Of a DNA stretch of 6,104 nucleotides, positions 1-5,480 are shown piece after piece. The translations under genes were made by a program, and so were the position numbers. The stretch covers positions 1 through 6,104 of the forward strand of contig CAILMK010000646.1 of assembly GCA_903835275.1 (NCBI GenBank). The letters run 5' to 3'. This DNA comes from an uncultured bacterium. Its GTDB lineage: Bacteria > Bacteroidota > Bacteroidia > CAILMK01. The notes beneath the pieces are model-generated. The model searched no databases, was not told where the DNA came from, and saw only the letters and a program-made list of their open reading frames with translations. The number at the start of each line of letters is the position of its first letter. Position 1 is the stretch's first letter.

Positions 1-791
1 GAGGCAAAATATTGAATTGCCAACATCAGATGATTTAGCGGATATGATAAACGGAATAGGCCCCAACGGTGAAAACTCCTCATCAATTTTAATAATTGCA
101 AGGTCATTGTTTTTATCAGTAAAATTAGTTTTGCTTTATACGTTTTTGAAAAGTCACCGTTAATTCCACGGACATTAATACTTGTTGCGCCATTAATAAC
201 ATGATTATTGGTTGCGATATATCCATTTGAACTTAATGCAAAACCGGTTCCTGACGCAGGAGAAAATTTAATGATATCCTCAGCGGAAGGGTACAGTTTT
301 ATCATTTTGAGTTCAACAATTACCCTGTAATCCCTTAATGTATCTCCATAGATTTGCCTTAATTCTTCCTTTGGACATTCGTAAGAATACTCAAGAATTC
401 CTGCTGTCAGCATCACTGCATTTGCCTTGGCAGTTTTTCCGCTTCTTCCATAAATATGCTGATACAGATAGACTCCTGTTTGAGCAGTCTTGATCCACAT
501 TACCTTATCATTCTTATTTGATTTTTTATTCAGATCACAGGAGATGTAACTGTCGCCATCGTTAATGATTGCAATTTGATTTTCCTGAGAATGATAATCG
601 TTTTCTACAAGGATGTTATACCGGTCATATATTTTAAGATTGCTGGTAACAGACCATATTCCCTCTATTACATCATGAGTCGCGATATCTTTCTTGTAAT
701 AATCTTTAAACTCCTGTTCGCTTCCCAGGCATTGTGCGGATGCTTGCCACCCCATAAGGAGGATGCATAAAATGGAATAAATTATTTTCAT
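1..791 (-). CDS. Secreted trypsin-like (S1C/Deg-type) serine protease, 3' end missing, apparent frameshift
   Basis: Read from ATG 791-789 down to the window edge; the active-site Ser region lies outside. Residues 1-19 form a signal peptide (charged start, hydrophobic ILCILLMGW, cleavage after ASA before Q20), so the product is exported. Residues about 20-175 are an extension I cannot name. The protease domain begins near 178 with SGTGFALSSNGYIATNHV, the usual Deg/trypsin stretch with catalytic His196. After codon 224 (TTA, 122-120) the frame goes wrong: the next codons in frame give no family resemblance, whereas the frame starting at 117-115 gives DKNNDLAIIKI with the expected catalytic Asp in NDLA, about 33 residues after the His. 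One base is therefore missing (or two extra) near 117-125, beside a short T run. Both frames stay open to the edge. The start lies 68 nt downstream of the hepT stop on the same strand, so co-transcription is possible. Family assignment is firm; whether the frameshift is a mutation or a sequence error is not known. Confidence 0.82.
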   Translation of the reverse strand, partial: MKIIYSILCILLMGWQASAQCLGSEQEFKDYYKKDIATHDVIEGIWSVTSNLKIYDRYNILVENDYHSQENQIAIINDGDSYISCDLNKKSNKNDKVMWIKTAQTGVYLYQHIYGRSGKTAKANAVMLTAGILEYSYECPKEELRQIYGDTLRDYRVIVELKMIKLYPSAEDIIKFSPASGTGFALSSNGYIATNNHVINGATSINVRGINGDFSKTYKAKLILLIKTMTLQLLKLMRSFHRWGLFRLSYPLNHLMLAIQYFA

Positions 792-859
792 ATGGTTTTT
801 AGTTTTGTTATGGTTTTTTTTGGCTTGAGCTAACTGACAGATAGAATTCTGCAAAAGAT
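792..859. other. Short spacer between hepT and the protease gene
   Basis: 68 bp with an eight-T run (814-821) and no hairpin, terminator or convincing -7 box on the minus strand. Read-through from mntA-hepT into the protease gene is therefore possible. Confidence 0.5.
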
Positions 860-1195
860 CTAGGACAAGTCTTTAATTTGATGGTCTAATAATGGGATGT
901 CTTGTGTTATTGCTTCCCAAAGTTCTGCGGCATCCACTTTGAAATATTCGTGTATAAGCAAATTTCGAAAGCCTTTTATTTTTCGCCATTCTATTTCAGG
1001 AAAAGAATTTTTTGTTTCTTCAGAAATATTGGTTGTCGCCTCTCCAATGATTTCAAATTGTCTTGTTACCGCTGATTGTACGAGCTTATTTCGGGCAAAA
1101 TTTTCGAAATCCATTCCCTCAGTAAACTCCAATATTAAGGCGATAGCCTCTTTGATATGGCTTATCCGAACTTTATCTCCCTCATTACTTTTCAT
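860..1195 (-). CDS. hepT: HepT-like HEPN ribonuclease toxin (DUF86 family)
   Basis: A 111-residue, mostly helical protein of normal length for the HEPN/DUF86 family. It carries the family motif R-X4-H-X-Y as RNLLIHEY, with R77, H82 and Y84. In studied HepT proteins Arg and His form the RNase active site of a dimer, and the Tyr is the residue blocked by AMPylation from the partner MntA. All three are present, so the toxin looks intact. The conserved N-terminal part (residues 9-25, DKVRISHIKEAIALI) and the GEATTNIS segment also fit the family. The start ATG (1195-1193) lies inside the end of mntA, giving an 11-nt overlap and implying translational coupling. A possible ribosome site AGGTGG (1204-1199) is only 3 nt from the ATG. 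The pair is expected to act in the cytoplasm on cellular RNA or tRNA ends; the target cannot be read from sequence. Confidence 0.93.
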   Translation of the reverse strand: MKSNEGDKVRISHIKEAIALILEFTEGMDFENFARNKLVQSAVTRQFEIIGEATTNISEETKNSFPEIEWRKIKGFRNLLIHEYFKVDAAELWEAITQDIPLLDHQIKDLS

Positions 1196-1472
1196 ATACC
1201 ACCTTTAAGTCTTTTTCTACGAATGGGCGAACATGAGGAGAAAGTCCTTTTTCGGTTCCAAGGTCAACATGAATATGAAGTAAATCTTCAAGGTCATTTA
1301 TATAACCGGAAAGCGCCATTAAGCCCACGGGCTTTTCCATGGTTAATAAAATATCGAGGTCCGAATTTGAAGTTTGGGAATTGCGTGCATAGGAGCCAAA
1401 AACAGCTACTTTCCGCACTGGCTTGTCGGAAAAGTATGTTTTTAATAAGGCACTTATTTCTGCAAAATTCAT
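1185..1472 (-). CDS. mntA: MntA-like minimal nucleotidyltransferase antitoxin
   Basis: A 95-residue protein of the minimal nucleotidyltransferase (MNT, polymerase-beta-like) family. It has the complete signature GS-X10-D-X-D: G26, S27, D38 and D40 in the segment GSYARNSQTSNSDLDI. A third acidic residue fits D70 in the strand IHVDL. The three carboxylates should bind metal and ATP. In the characterised Shewanella pair, MntA neutralises HepT by adding AMP groups to the Tyr of its RX4HXY motif, and the downstream HepT here keeps that Tyr. The gene order antitoxin first, toxin second with overlapping ends is the usual one. The start at 1472 was preferred to an in-frame-shifted TTG at 1479 because it begins the recognisable domain (MNFAEISALLKTYF) at the usual length. 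No Shine-Dalgarno is visible; a TAnnTTTG box ends 4 nt before the ATG. Confidence 0.93.
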   Translation of the reverse strand: MNFAEISALLKTYFSDKPVRKVAVFGSYARNSQTSNSDLDILLTMEKPVGLMALSGYINDLEDLLHIHVDLGTEKGLSPHVRPFVEKDLKVVYEK

Positions 1473-1476
1473 AATT

Positions 1477-1484
1477 CAAATTTA
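1477..1484 (-). promoter_or_regulatory. Candidate -7 box (TAAATTTG) of mntA-hepT
   Basis: Minus-strand TAAATTTG matches the Bacteroidota sigma-A -7 consensus TAnnTTTG at all fixed positions. It ends only 4 nt before the mntA ATG, so the transcript would start at or next to the start codon and be essentially leaderless. No convincing TTTG-type -33 element is seen about 20 nt further upstream (the region reads AATTTTCCC), which keeps confidence low. Confidence 0.35.
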
Positions 1485-1607
1485 CAATAAAATGGGAAAA
1501 TTGGTTTCAGGTCATCCCTCAACCCCGTTATTCTACTCCGTTCCATGATTGTTTCACAATTCAAAGGGGGGCTGCGCTCAATGCCTCTCTGTGAGTTTGA
1601 GATGTTT

Positions 1608-1627
1608 CCCTCTCTTAAAGGAGAGGG
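1608..1627. repeat. CCCTCTC/GAGAGGG hairpin, dispersed-repeat type
   Basis: CCCTCTC (1608-1614) and GAGAGGG (1621-1627) form a perfect 7-bp stem with a 6-nt loop, followed by GCTAGGGAGAGG. It lies about 40-60 nt past the E1 stop, so it could end or protect that transcript, but no T tract follows on the minus strand, so a classical intrinsic terminator is not supported. From general knowledge, CCCTCTCC-rich palindromes of this type occur many times between genes in Bacteroidota and related environmental genomes. The copy number here cannot be judged from one window. Confidence 0.5.
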
Positions 1628-1666
1628 GCTAGGGAGAGGTCGAGCTCCCCCAATTACTTAATATAC

Positions 1667-3745
1667 TCAATAACTTAATAACTTTCGTAACGCAGTTACG
1701 ACCTTATCCTTGCTCGGCAACATTTCTTTTTCCAGTAAAACATTCATAGGAACGGCAGGCATATTTTCTGCGCCCATGGTGAATACAGGTGCATCCAGGA
1801 ATTGGAAACATTGTTGGGAGATGCGTCCGGCTACACTTTCCACGAATGAATTCTTGAGTTGTTCTTCGCAAAGTACAAGACATTTTCCATGTGCCTTTAC
1901 ACGTTCCATCACCAGTTCTTCATCCATAGGATAGAGGGTGCGGAGGTCAAGTATTTCTATGGTGCCATCTAATTCTTTAGAGGCATTCAGCGCCCAATGT
2001 ACACCCATGCCGTAAGTTATAACTAAAGCAGAGTTTCCATTCTCCATATTTTCAGCAGAGGCTTCCAGTGCTATGCGTCCTTTTCCGAGGGGGATGATAT
2101 AATCTTTGTCAGGCTCTACGGTCTTGGCAGCTTCCGTTCCCGGAACCTTGCTCCAGTAAAGTCCTTTATGCTCCAGCATCACTACCGGATTCGGATCCAT
2201 ATAGGCAGCTTTCAAAAGCCCTTTCATATCCGCGGCATTGGATGGATAAACGATCTTGATTCCTTTCACTGTCAGCAGTGCTGATTCATGCGAACCGGAA
2301 TGGTACGGTCCGCCGCCGCCATAAGCGCCTACCGGGATACGTATTACTGAGGAAACAGGGAATTTACCCATGGTTAGGTAGCAGCTTTTGGAAAGCTCCA
2401 CTACCAGTTGGTTTATGCCCGACCACATATAATCGCAGAATTGTACTTCCACAAATGGTTTTACACCCACGGCAGACATTCCCGCGGTGGAACCTATGAT
2501 GTATGCCTCCTGTATCGGCATATTGAAAACACGGTCATCGCCGAATTTCTCCGCCAGTGTAGCCGCCTCACGGAATACTCCGCCAAGCCTGCGCCCAACG
2601 TCCTGTCCGTAAAGGATGGCATGATCATCCTGCTCCATGATTTCCTGCACGGCAAATAGCGCCGCATCCACCATGATGATGGTGCGTCCGCCCTCAGGGC
2701 AGCGTTCGCCTTTTTCCTCTGTAACAGGAGTAGGGGCGAACTCATGCAGGTACAAACTTTCAGGGTCCGGTTCCGGACTATTCACCGCCTTGCGGAATTC
2801 AATTTCTATAAATTCGCGGGCTTCGGTATCTATATTTCTTAATTCCTGCGGATCTACTCCTGATGCGATCAAATATTTTTCAAGTTTCGGAGTAGGATCA
2901 TGTTTGCTATGCTCTGCAAGATCTTCCTCACTGCGATAAAATTCCTTCCGTACTCCGGAGGTATGATGCCCTAACAACGGACAAGCTGCATGAAGCAAAA
3001 TAGGCTTGCGTTCTGTACGGACATACTCTATACACTCACGTACCGCCTCGTAGGATTTCGCGAAATCGGACCCATCAACACGGCGGCGTTCCAACCCCTT
3101 GAATCCGGCAGCAAATTCGTAGGCGTCCATGGCGCGCATTTCTTCTGCGCTTACGGAGATGCCCCAGGTATTATCCTGAACCAGATAAAATATCGGCAGG
3201 TTATGTAAAACAGCTTCCTGGAAAGCCTCGGAAACTTCGCCTTCCGTTACGGAGCCATCGCCCAAAGAACATAATACGATCGGCGGTTCGGCAGTATGGA
3301 TCATTCCCCTGTTTTCGAGGTAGGAAATGCCATGAGCCATACCCGTGGCAGGGATGGCCTGCATACCCGTGGCGCTGCTTTGGTGCGGAATCGTCGGGAA
3401 TCCTTCCCTTTTCAGGGATGGATGTGCGTAGTAGGAACGGCCCCCAGAAAAGGGATCGTCCTTTTTTGCAAGCAATTGCAGCATAAGCTCATACGGGGTG
3501 ATGCCCATGCCCATGAGCATGGAGGAATCCCTGTAATACAGTGCTGCATAGTCGTATGGCTTCAGCTGGAAGCCCGCGGCAAGCTGTATGGCCTCATGCC
3601 CCCGGGAGGTGGAGTGCACATATTTGGTAATGTCACGATTCTTTTCATAGATCTCAGCCATAGCGCGTTCGCGGCACATAAGCCGGTACGCTTTCAGCAT
3701 GAGTTCGGTATCTTTAGCTATCTCCACCAATTCCGTTTCTAACAT
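1667..3745 (-). CDS. 2-oxoacid dehydrogenase E1, fused alpha/beta subunits (likely branched-chain 2-oxoacid type)
   Basis: A 692-residue thiamine-diphosphate enzyme that decarboxylates a 2-oxoacid and passes the acyl group to the lipoyl E2 of a cytoplasmic dehydrogenase complex. Residues about 15-325 are the alpha half: HSTSRGHEA near 44, the ThDP/metal motif beginning GDG at 162-164 and ending at D191-N192, and the loop GHHTSG at 260-264. Residues about 354-690 are the beta half: ILYGQDVG near 377, the cofactor-activating Glu413 in MPIQEAYIIG, GGGGPYHSGSHESA with H482, and the C-terminal transketolase domain with LDLRTLYPMD near 599. In most bacteria the halves are separate genes; the fusion is common in Bacteroidota. 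An open frame extends upstream to 3823, but I chose ATG 3745: the extra 26 residues lie over repeats and the promoter and do not look like E1. Branched-chain versus pyruvate preference cannot be fixed; no E2 or E3 gene is adjacent. Confidence 0.92.
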   Translation of the reverse strand: MLETELVEIAKDTELMLKAYRLMCRERAMAEIYEKNRDITKYVHSTSRGHEAIQLAAGFQLKPYDYAALYYRDSSMLMGMGITPYELMLQLLAKKDDPFSGGRSYYAHPSLKREGFPTIPHQSSATGMQAIPATGMAHGISYLENRGMIHTAEPPIVLCSLGDGSVTEGEVSEAFQEAVLHNLPIFYLVQDNTWGISVSAEEMRAMDAYEFAAGFKGLERRRVDGSDFAKSYEAVRECIEYVRTERKPILLHAACPLLGHHTSGVRKEFYRSEEDLAEHSKHDPTPKLEKYLIASGVDPQELRNIDTEAREFIEIEFRKAVNSPEPDPESLYLHEFAPTPVTEEKGERCPEGGRTIIMVDAALFAVQEIMEQDDHAILYGQDVGRRLGGVFREAATLAEKFGDDRVFNMPIQEAYIIGSTAGMSAVGVKPFVEVQFCDYMWSGINQLVVELSKSCYLTMGKFPVSSVIRIPVGAYGGGGPYHSGSHESALLTVKGIKIVYPSNAADMKGLLKAAYMDPNPVVMLEHKGLYWSKVPGTEAAKTVEPDKDYIIPLGKGRIALEASAENMENGNSALVITYGMGVHWALNASKELDGTIEILDLRTLYPMDEELVMERVKAHGKCLVLCEEQLKNSFVESVAGRISQQCFQFLDAPVFTMGAENMPAVPMNVLLEKEMLPSKDKVVTALRKLLSY

Positions 3746-3765
3746 CGTTTTAACACAATTTGGAA

Positions 3766-3773
3766 CAAAGTTA
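3766..3773 (-). promoter_or_regulatory. Candidate -7 box (TAACTTTG) of the E1 gene
   Basis: Minus-strand TAACTTTG matches TAnnTTTG at every fixed position and ends 20 nt before the chosen ATG at 3745, giving a leader of roughly 13-16 nt. No clear TTTG -33 element is seen at the usual distance; the nearest candidate is the T-rich CTGTTT about 20 nt upstream, within the direct repeats. The site supports starting the E1 protein at 3745 rather than 3823. Confidence 0.45.
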
Positions 3774-3781
3774 ATGAAAAA

Positions 3782-3814
3782 CAGAATACAGGAAACAGAA
3801 TTCAGAATACAGGA
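3782..3814. repeat. 12-bp direct repeat CAGAATACAGGA
   Basis: Two exact copies of CAGAATACAGGA at 3782-3793 and 3803-3814, 21 bp apart start to start, with a partial CAGAATT copy between. They sit immediately upstream of the E1 -7 box. A period of two helical turns would suit a regulator dimer, but simple-sequence noise is at least as likely. Confidence 0.6.
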
Positions 3815-3816
3815 GA

Positions 3817-3845
3817 GGGACAAGGGACAAAAGGGACATGGGACA
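3817..3845. repeat. Four spaced GGGACA repeats
   Basis: GGGACA occurs exactly at 3817-3822, 3824-3829, 3833-3838 and 3840-3845, with spacers of 1, 3 and 1 nt (TGTCCC units on the minus strand). The array abuts the CAGAATACAGGA repeats and lies about 70-100 bp upstream of the E1 start. It is non-coding, low-complexity sequence of the sort found scattered between genes in Bacteroidota. No function is shown by the sequence. Confidence 0.6.
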
Positions 3846-3882
3846 GAAGGAGGGGCGAGTGCGAGTGATTAGGATTGAAAGC

Positions 3883-3926
3883 AAATAAGAAAAATATGAA
3901 CTGGCACAAGCAAATGCTTGCGCCAG
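3883..3926 (-). terminator. Probable intrinsic terminator after the 353-residue gene
   Basis: On the minus strand a 12-bp stem (3926-3915 with 3912-3901; one G·T pair, minimal loop) is followed directly by TTCATATTTTTCTTATTT, which is T-rich. It is the last of three hairpins after the stop at 3996, in the right place to end the two-gene transcript before the E1 promoter. The T run is interrupted, so efficiency is uncertain. Confidence 0.45.
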
Positions 3927-3985
3927 CGAGTATCCACTCGTGCCGGAACTTGGTTGGAATTGGCACGAGCAAATGCCCGCGCCAG
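3901..3985. repeat. Cluster of three REP-like imperfect palindromes
   Basis: Unit 1 (3901-3926) and unit 3 (3961-3984) are related palindromes of the form TGGCACRAGCAAATGCYYGCGCCA, agreeing at all but three positions over about 24 bp. Between them, 3927-3945 holds a third, inverted member (CGAGT-ATCC-ACTCG stem, then TGCCGG). The first two share stems of 11-12 bp interrupted only by A·C oppositions, which become G·T (G·U) on the minus strand. Size, GC-rich stems and alternating orientation resemble REP/BIME elements mobilised by REP-associated tyrosine transposases (RAYT); no such transposase is in the window. The cluster begins 10 nt after the stop of the 353-residue gene. Confidence 0.6.
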
Positions 3986-3995
3986 CCAAGAGCAA

Positions 3996-5057
3996 TTACT
4001 GATTTTGACCAATATGTTTTAGAAAAACATCCATGATTATTGCGTTAAATCGATTTGCAGAATATCTCTGCCCAATAGTTTCACCCATAATATACTCAGT
4101 TATTATTTCAGAAGTTATTTCAAATAAAATATTATGTGGAATTTCAGGAAAATTTTGCCTAAAAGCATTATTTAACTGTATTTGAAGTTGACTTATCATT
4201 TTTGATGATTTGAATGCCAACAATTCTGTTTTCGCTTTTTCTGAAATTGTCAAAGGTATTTTACATACAATTTCAGTTGAATCTGTTGGGTTCAAATAGT
4301 GTGAATTAATTAACTTCTCATAACCAAAAAAATCTTGTTCCAATTGATGAAAATGCGACTTTTTGAAGTAAAAAAACAAAACATGTTTATTTAAAACAAT
4401 TGAATAAGGTCGCCGTTGAAAAGGATTGATAAAAACAAAAAATGATGTTGGGTCAGTGTCTGCCGAATCAATTAAAACAACGTAATTAAAAATTGAAATT
4501 AAGTCTCTATGTTTTTGAATATTTTGCAGAATTTGCTCGATATCCTCATTCAATACCAAATCCAAAAGTCTTCTGAGTTTATCTTTTTCTTTTGGCACCA
4601 GTTTTAACCCACCAAAATTAGTGATACTTATACGCCAAAGTATAGAGGCCCAAAACAGTAATGCCATACCTGAATTTACTTGATTGATTTGACAATCTTG
4701 GTAATCGGTAATCTTGGATTCGTTTTCAGCATAATAAGATTCTAAAACAGATAGTCTTTTTTCGCAAGCAGTGCAAAGAAAGTTGTCTTTTACATAGTGA
4801 TTAATATTATGTTCAAGTTCTTCATCGGTTAAGTCTCTTCCAAGAACTTCATCAATGGATTCAGGTGTGACTTGTCTTCCAAAAAAGGTATTGGCAGCAA
4901 TTCCCCCAATCAGATGGCTTATTTCTTTATCTCTACCTTTACTATTATTCTCATTCACCATTGACTTAATTAAGAAGTGAGGAATTATGTGAGAGCCACT
5001 TTTGTCAGCAGGATTTTTTGTGCAAAGGGTGCAAGATGGAAGATTTGGATTATACAT
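3996..5057 (-). CDS. Uncharacterised protein with N-terminal HNH-like/treble-clef zinc-binding signature
   Basis: A 353-residue protein I do not recognise as a named family. The N-terminal part has C9-X2-C12, then GSHIIPHF (H23), then LCTACEKRL with C95-X2-C98 and E106. The order CxxC, HIIP, CxxC-E resembles zinc-ribbed HNH/treble-clef proteins, where the His of the HIIP strand is the catalytic general base; the Asn and last His of a full HNH motif are not obvious, so nuclease activity is unproven. Residues 110-353 are a long, mostly helical and strand-mixed region without signal peptide or transmembrane segments, so the protein should be cytoplasmic. It starts 5 nt after the stop of the 119-residue gene, implying one operon. 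Its sequence is very AT-rich (15 G+C of 60 at 4141-4200) against 33/60 sampled in E1, suggesting horizontal transfer. A defence or mobile-element role is possible but only inferred. Confidence 0.75.
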   Translation of the reverse strand: MYNPNLPSCTLCTKNPADKSGSHIIPHFLIKSMVNENNSKGRDKEISHLIGGIAANTFFGRQVTPESIDEVLGRDLTDEELEHNINHYVKDNFLCTACEKRLSVLESYYAENESKITDYQDCQINQVNSGMALLFWASILWRISITNFGGLKLVPKEKDKLRRLLDLVLNEDIEQILQNIQKHRDLISIFNYVVLIDSADTDPTSFFVFINPFQRRPYSIVLNKHVLFFYFKKSHFHQLEQDFFGYEKLINSHYLNPTDSTEIVCKIPLTISEKAKTELLAFKSSKMISQLQIQLNNAFRQNFPEIPHNILFEITSEIITEYIMGETIGQRYSANRFNAIIMDVFLKHIGQNQ

Positions 5058-5062
5058 AATTG

Positions 5063-5422
5063 TTAATATTCTTTCGCCATATTGCTATGAAATGTTTGGC
5101 TCATAAACATAATTTTGTCTCTCAATCTTAAGCTGTCAACCACTAAGTATTTATCATCAATAAAATTAATTACAAAATTATCCGATTGTGAGAGTAGTAA
5201 ATTGATTTCAATCGCTGAAGTTTTCGCAACGCTCCATTTCCCTGAGTCTACTATATTTCCTATAGAATTAAATTTGTCACAAGTTTTTGTACTCATGTCG
5301 AAGCGAAGCGCGTAGTTAATATCGCCATCGTCAGTAATATGATACCAATAATCGTTAACCAAAAAATTTAAAGCTGCATTTACGCCGTTAAAAGAATTTG
5401 CAATTCCGTTGAACTTAAACAT
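5063..5422 (-). CDS. Uncharacterised 119-residue protein, first gene of a two-gene unit
   Basis: I do not recognise a family. The protein has no signal peptide and no membrane segment. Residues 30-110 look like successive beta-strands: DYWYHITDDGD, NYALRFDM, GKWSVAK (residues 62-68), AIEINLLLS, NFVINFIDDKYLVVDSLRL. This alternation, with a GKW opening and a D-K-Y-L-V-V strand, faintly recalls small lipocalin-like barrels common in Bacteroidota, but usual members are secreted and this one is not; treat it as a guess. The start at 5422 is the only reasonable ATG, without a Shine-Dalgarno. The stop is 5 nt before the ATG of the zinc-motif gene, so the two are almost surely co-transcribed, and its AT content matches (16 G+C of 60 at 5161-5220). 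It may be a partner, inhibitor or immunity-like protein of its neighbour; that is inference from arrangement only. Confidence 0.68.
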   Translation of the reverse strand: MFKFNGIANSFNGVNAALNFLVNDYWYHITDDGDINYALRFDMSTKTCDKFNSIGNIVDSGKWSVAKTSAIEINLLLSQSDNFVINFIDDKYLVVDSLRLRDKIMFMSQTFHSNMAKEY

Positions 5423-5480
5423 ATTTATATACTTTGATTTACTGAGTAATTTTGTTCTAAAAAGTTTTCATAAATCTATC

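Larger units (their letters stand above)
1473..1666. other. Intergenic spacer between E1 and mntA
   Basis: 194 bp with no plausible gene. Reading away from the E1 stop it holds an AT-rich stretch, the GAGAGGG/CCCTCTC hairpin, one copy of TCTCTGTG (1586-1593), a short perfect inverted repeat ATTGT-TTC-ACAAT (1548-1560) and the mntA promoter candidate. I see no recognisable RNA gene. Confidence 0.6.

Noticed and set aside
576..770. Plus-strand 64-residue open frame in the protease region
   Set aside because: It is antisense to the signal peptide and N-terminal extension of the protease, whose minus-strand frame is open throughout.
1548..1560. Inverted repeat ATTGT-TTC-ACAAT upstream of mntA as an operator
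   Set aside because: Only 5-bp arms in AT-rich spacer, about 75 bp from the start and not overlapping the promoter candidate; chance cannot be excluded.
1686..1700. Perfect 6-bp inverted repeat CGTAAC-GCA-GTTACG near the 3' end of E1
   Set aside because: It lies inside coding sequence (residues around VVTALR) and is not followed by a T tract on the minus strand, so it is not a supported terminator.
3296..3742. Plus-strand open frame of 148 residues opposite E1
   Set aside because: It lies wholly antisense to strongly conserved E1 codons and has no recognisable domain; a shadow frame.
3746..3823. In-frame upstream extension of the E1 gene starting at 3823 (26 extra residues)
   Set aside because: It covers the direct repeats, a GGGACA unit and the -7 box, and the residues are hydrophobic/Cys-rich, unlike an E1 N-terminus; MLETELVEIA from 3745 is the natural start.
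3901..3985. CRISPR array
   Set aside because: Only two similar direct units with an inverted one between them, no regular spacers and no cas genes; palindromic REP-like explanation fits better.
3771..3995. Minus-strand open frame of 74 residues in the spacer
   Set aside because: It translates REP-like palindromes and GGGACA repeats, and has no family resemblance or ribosome site.
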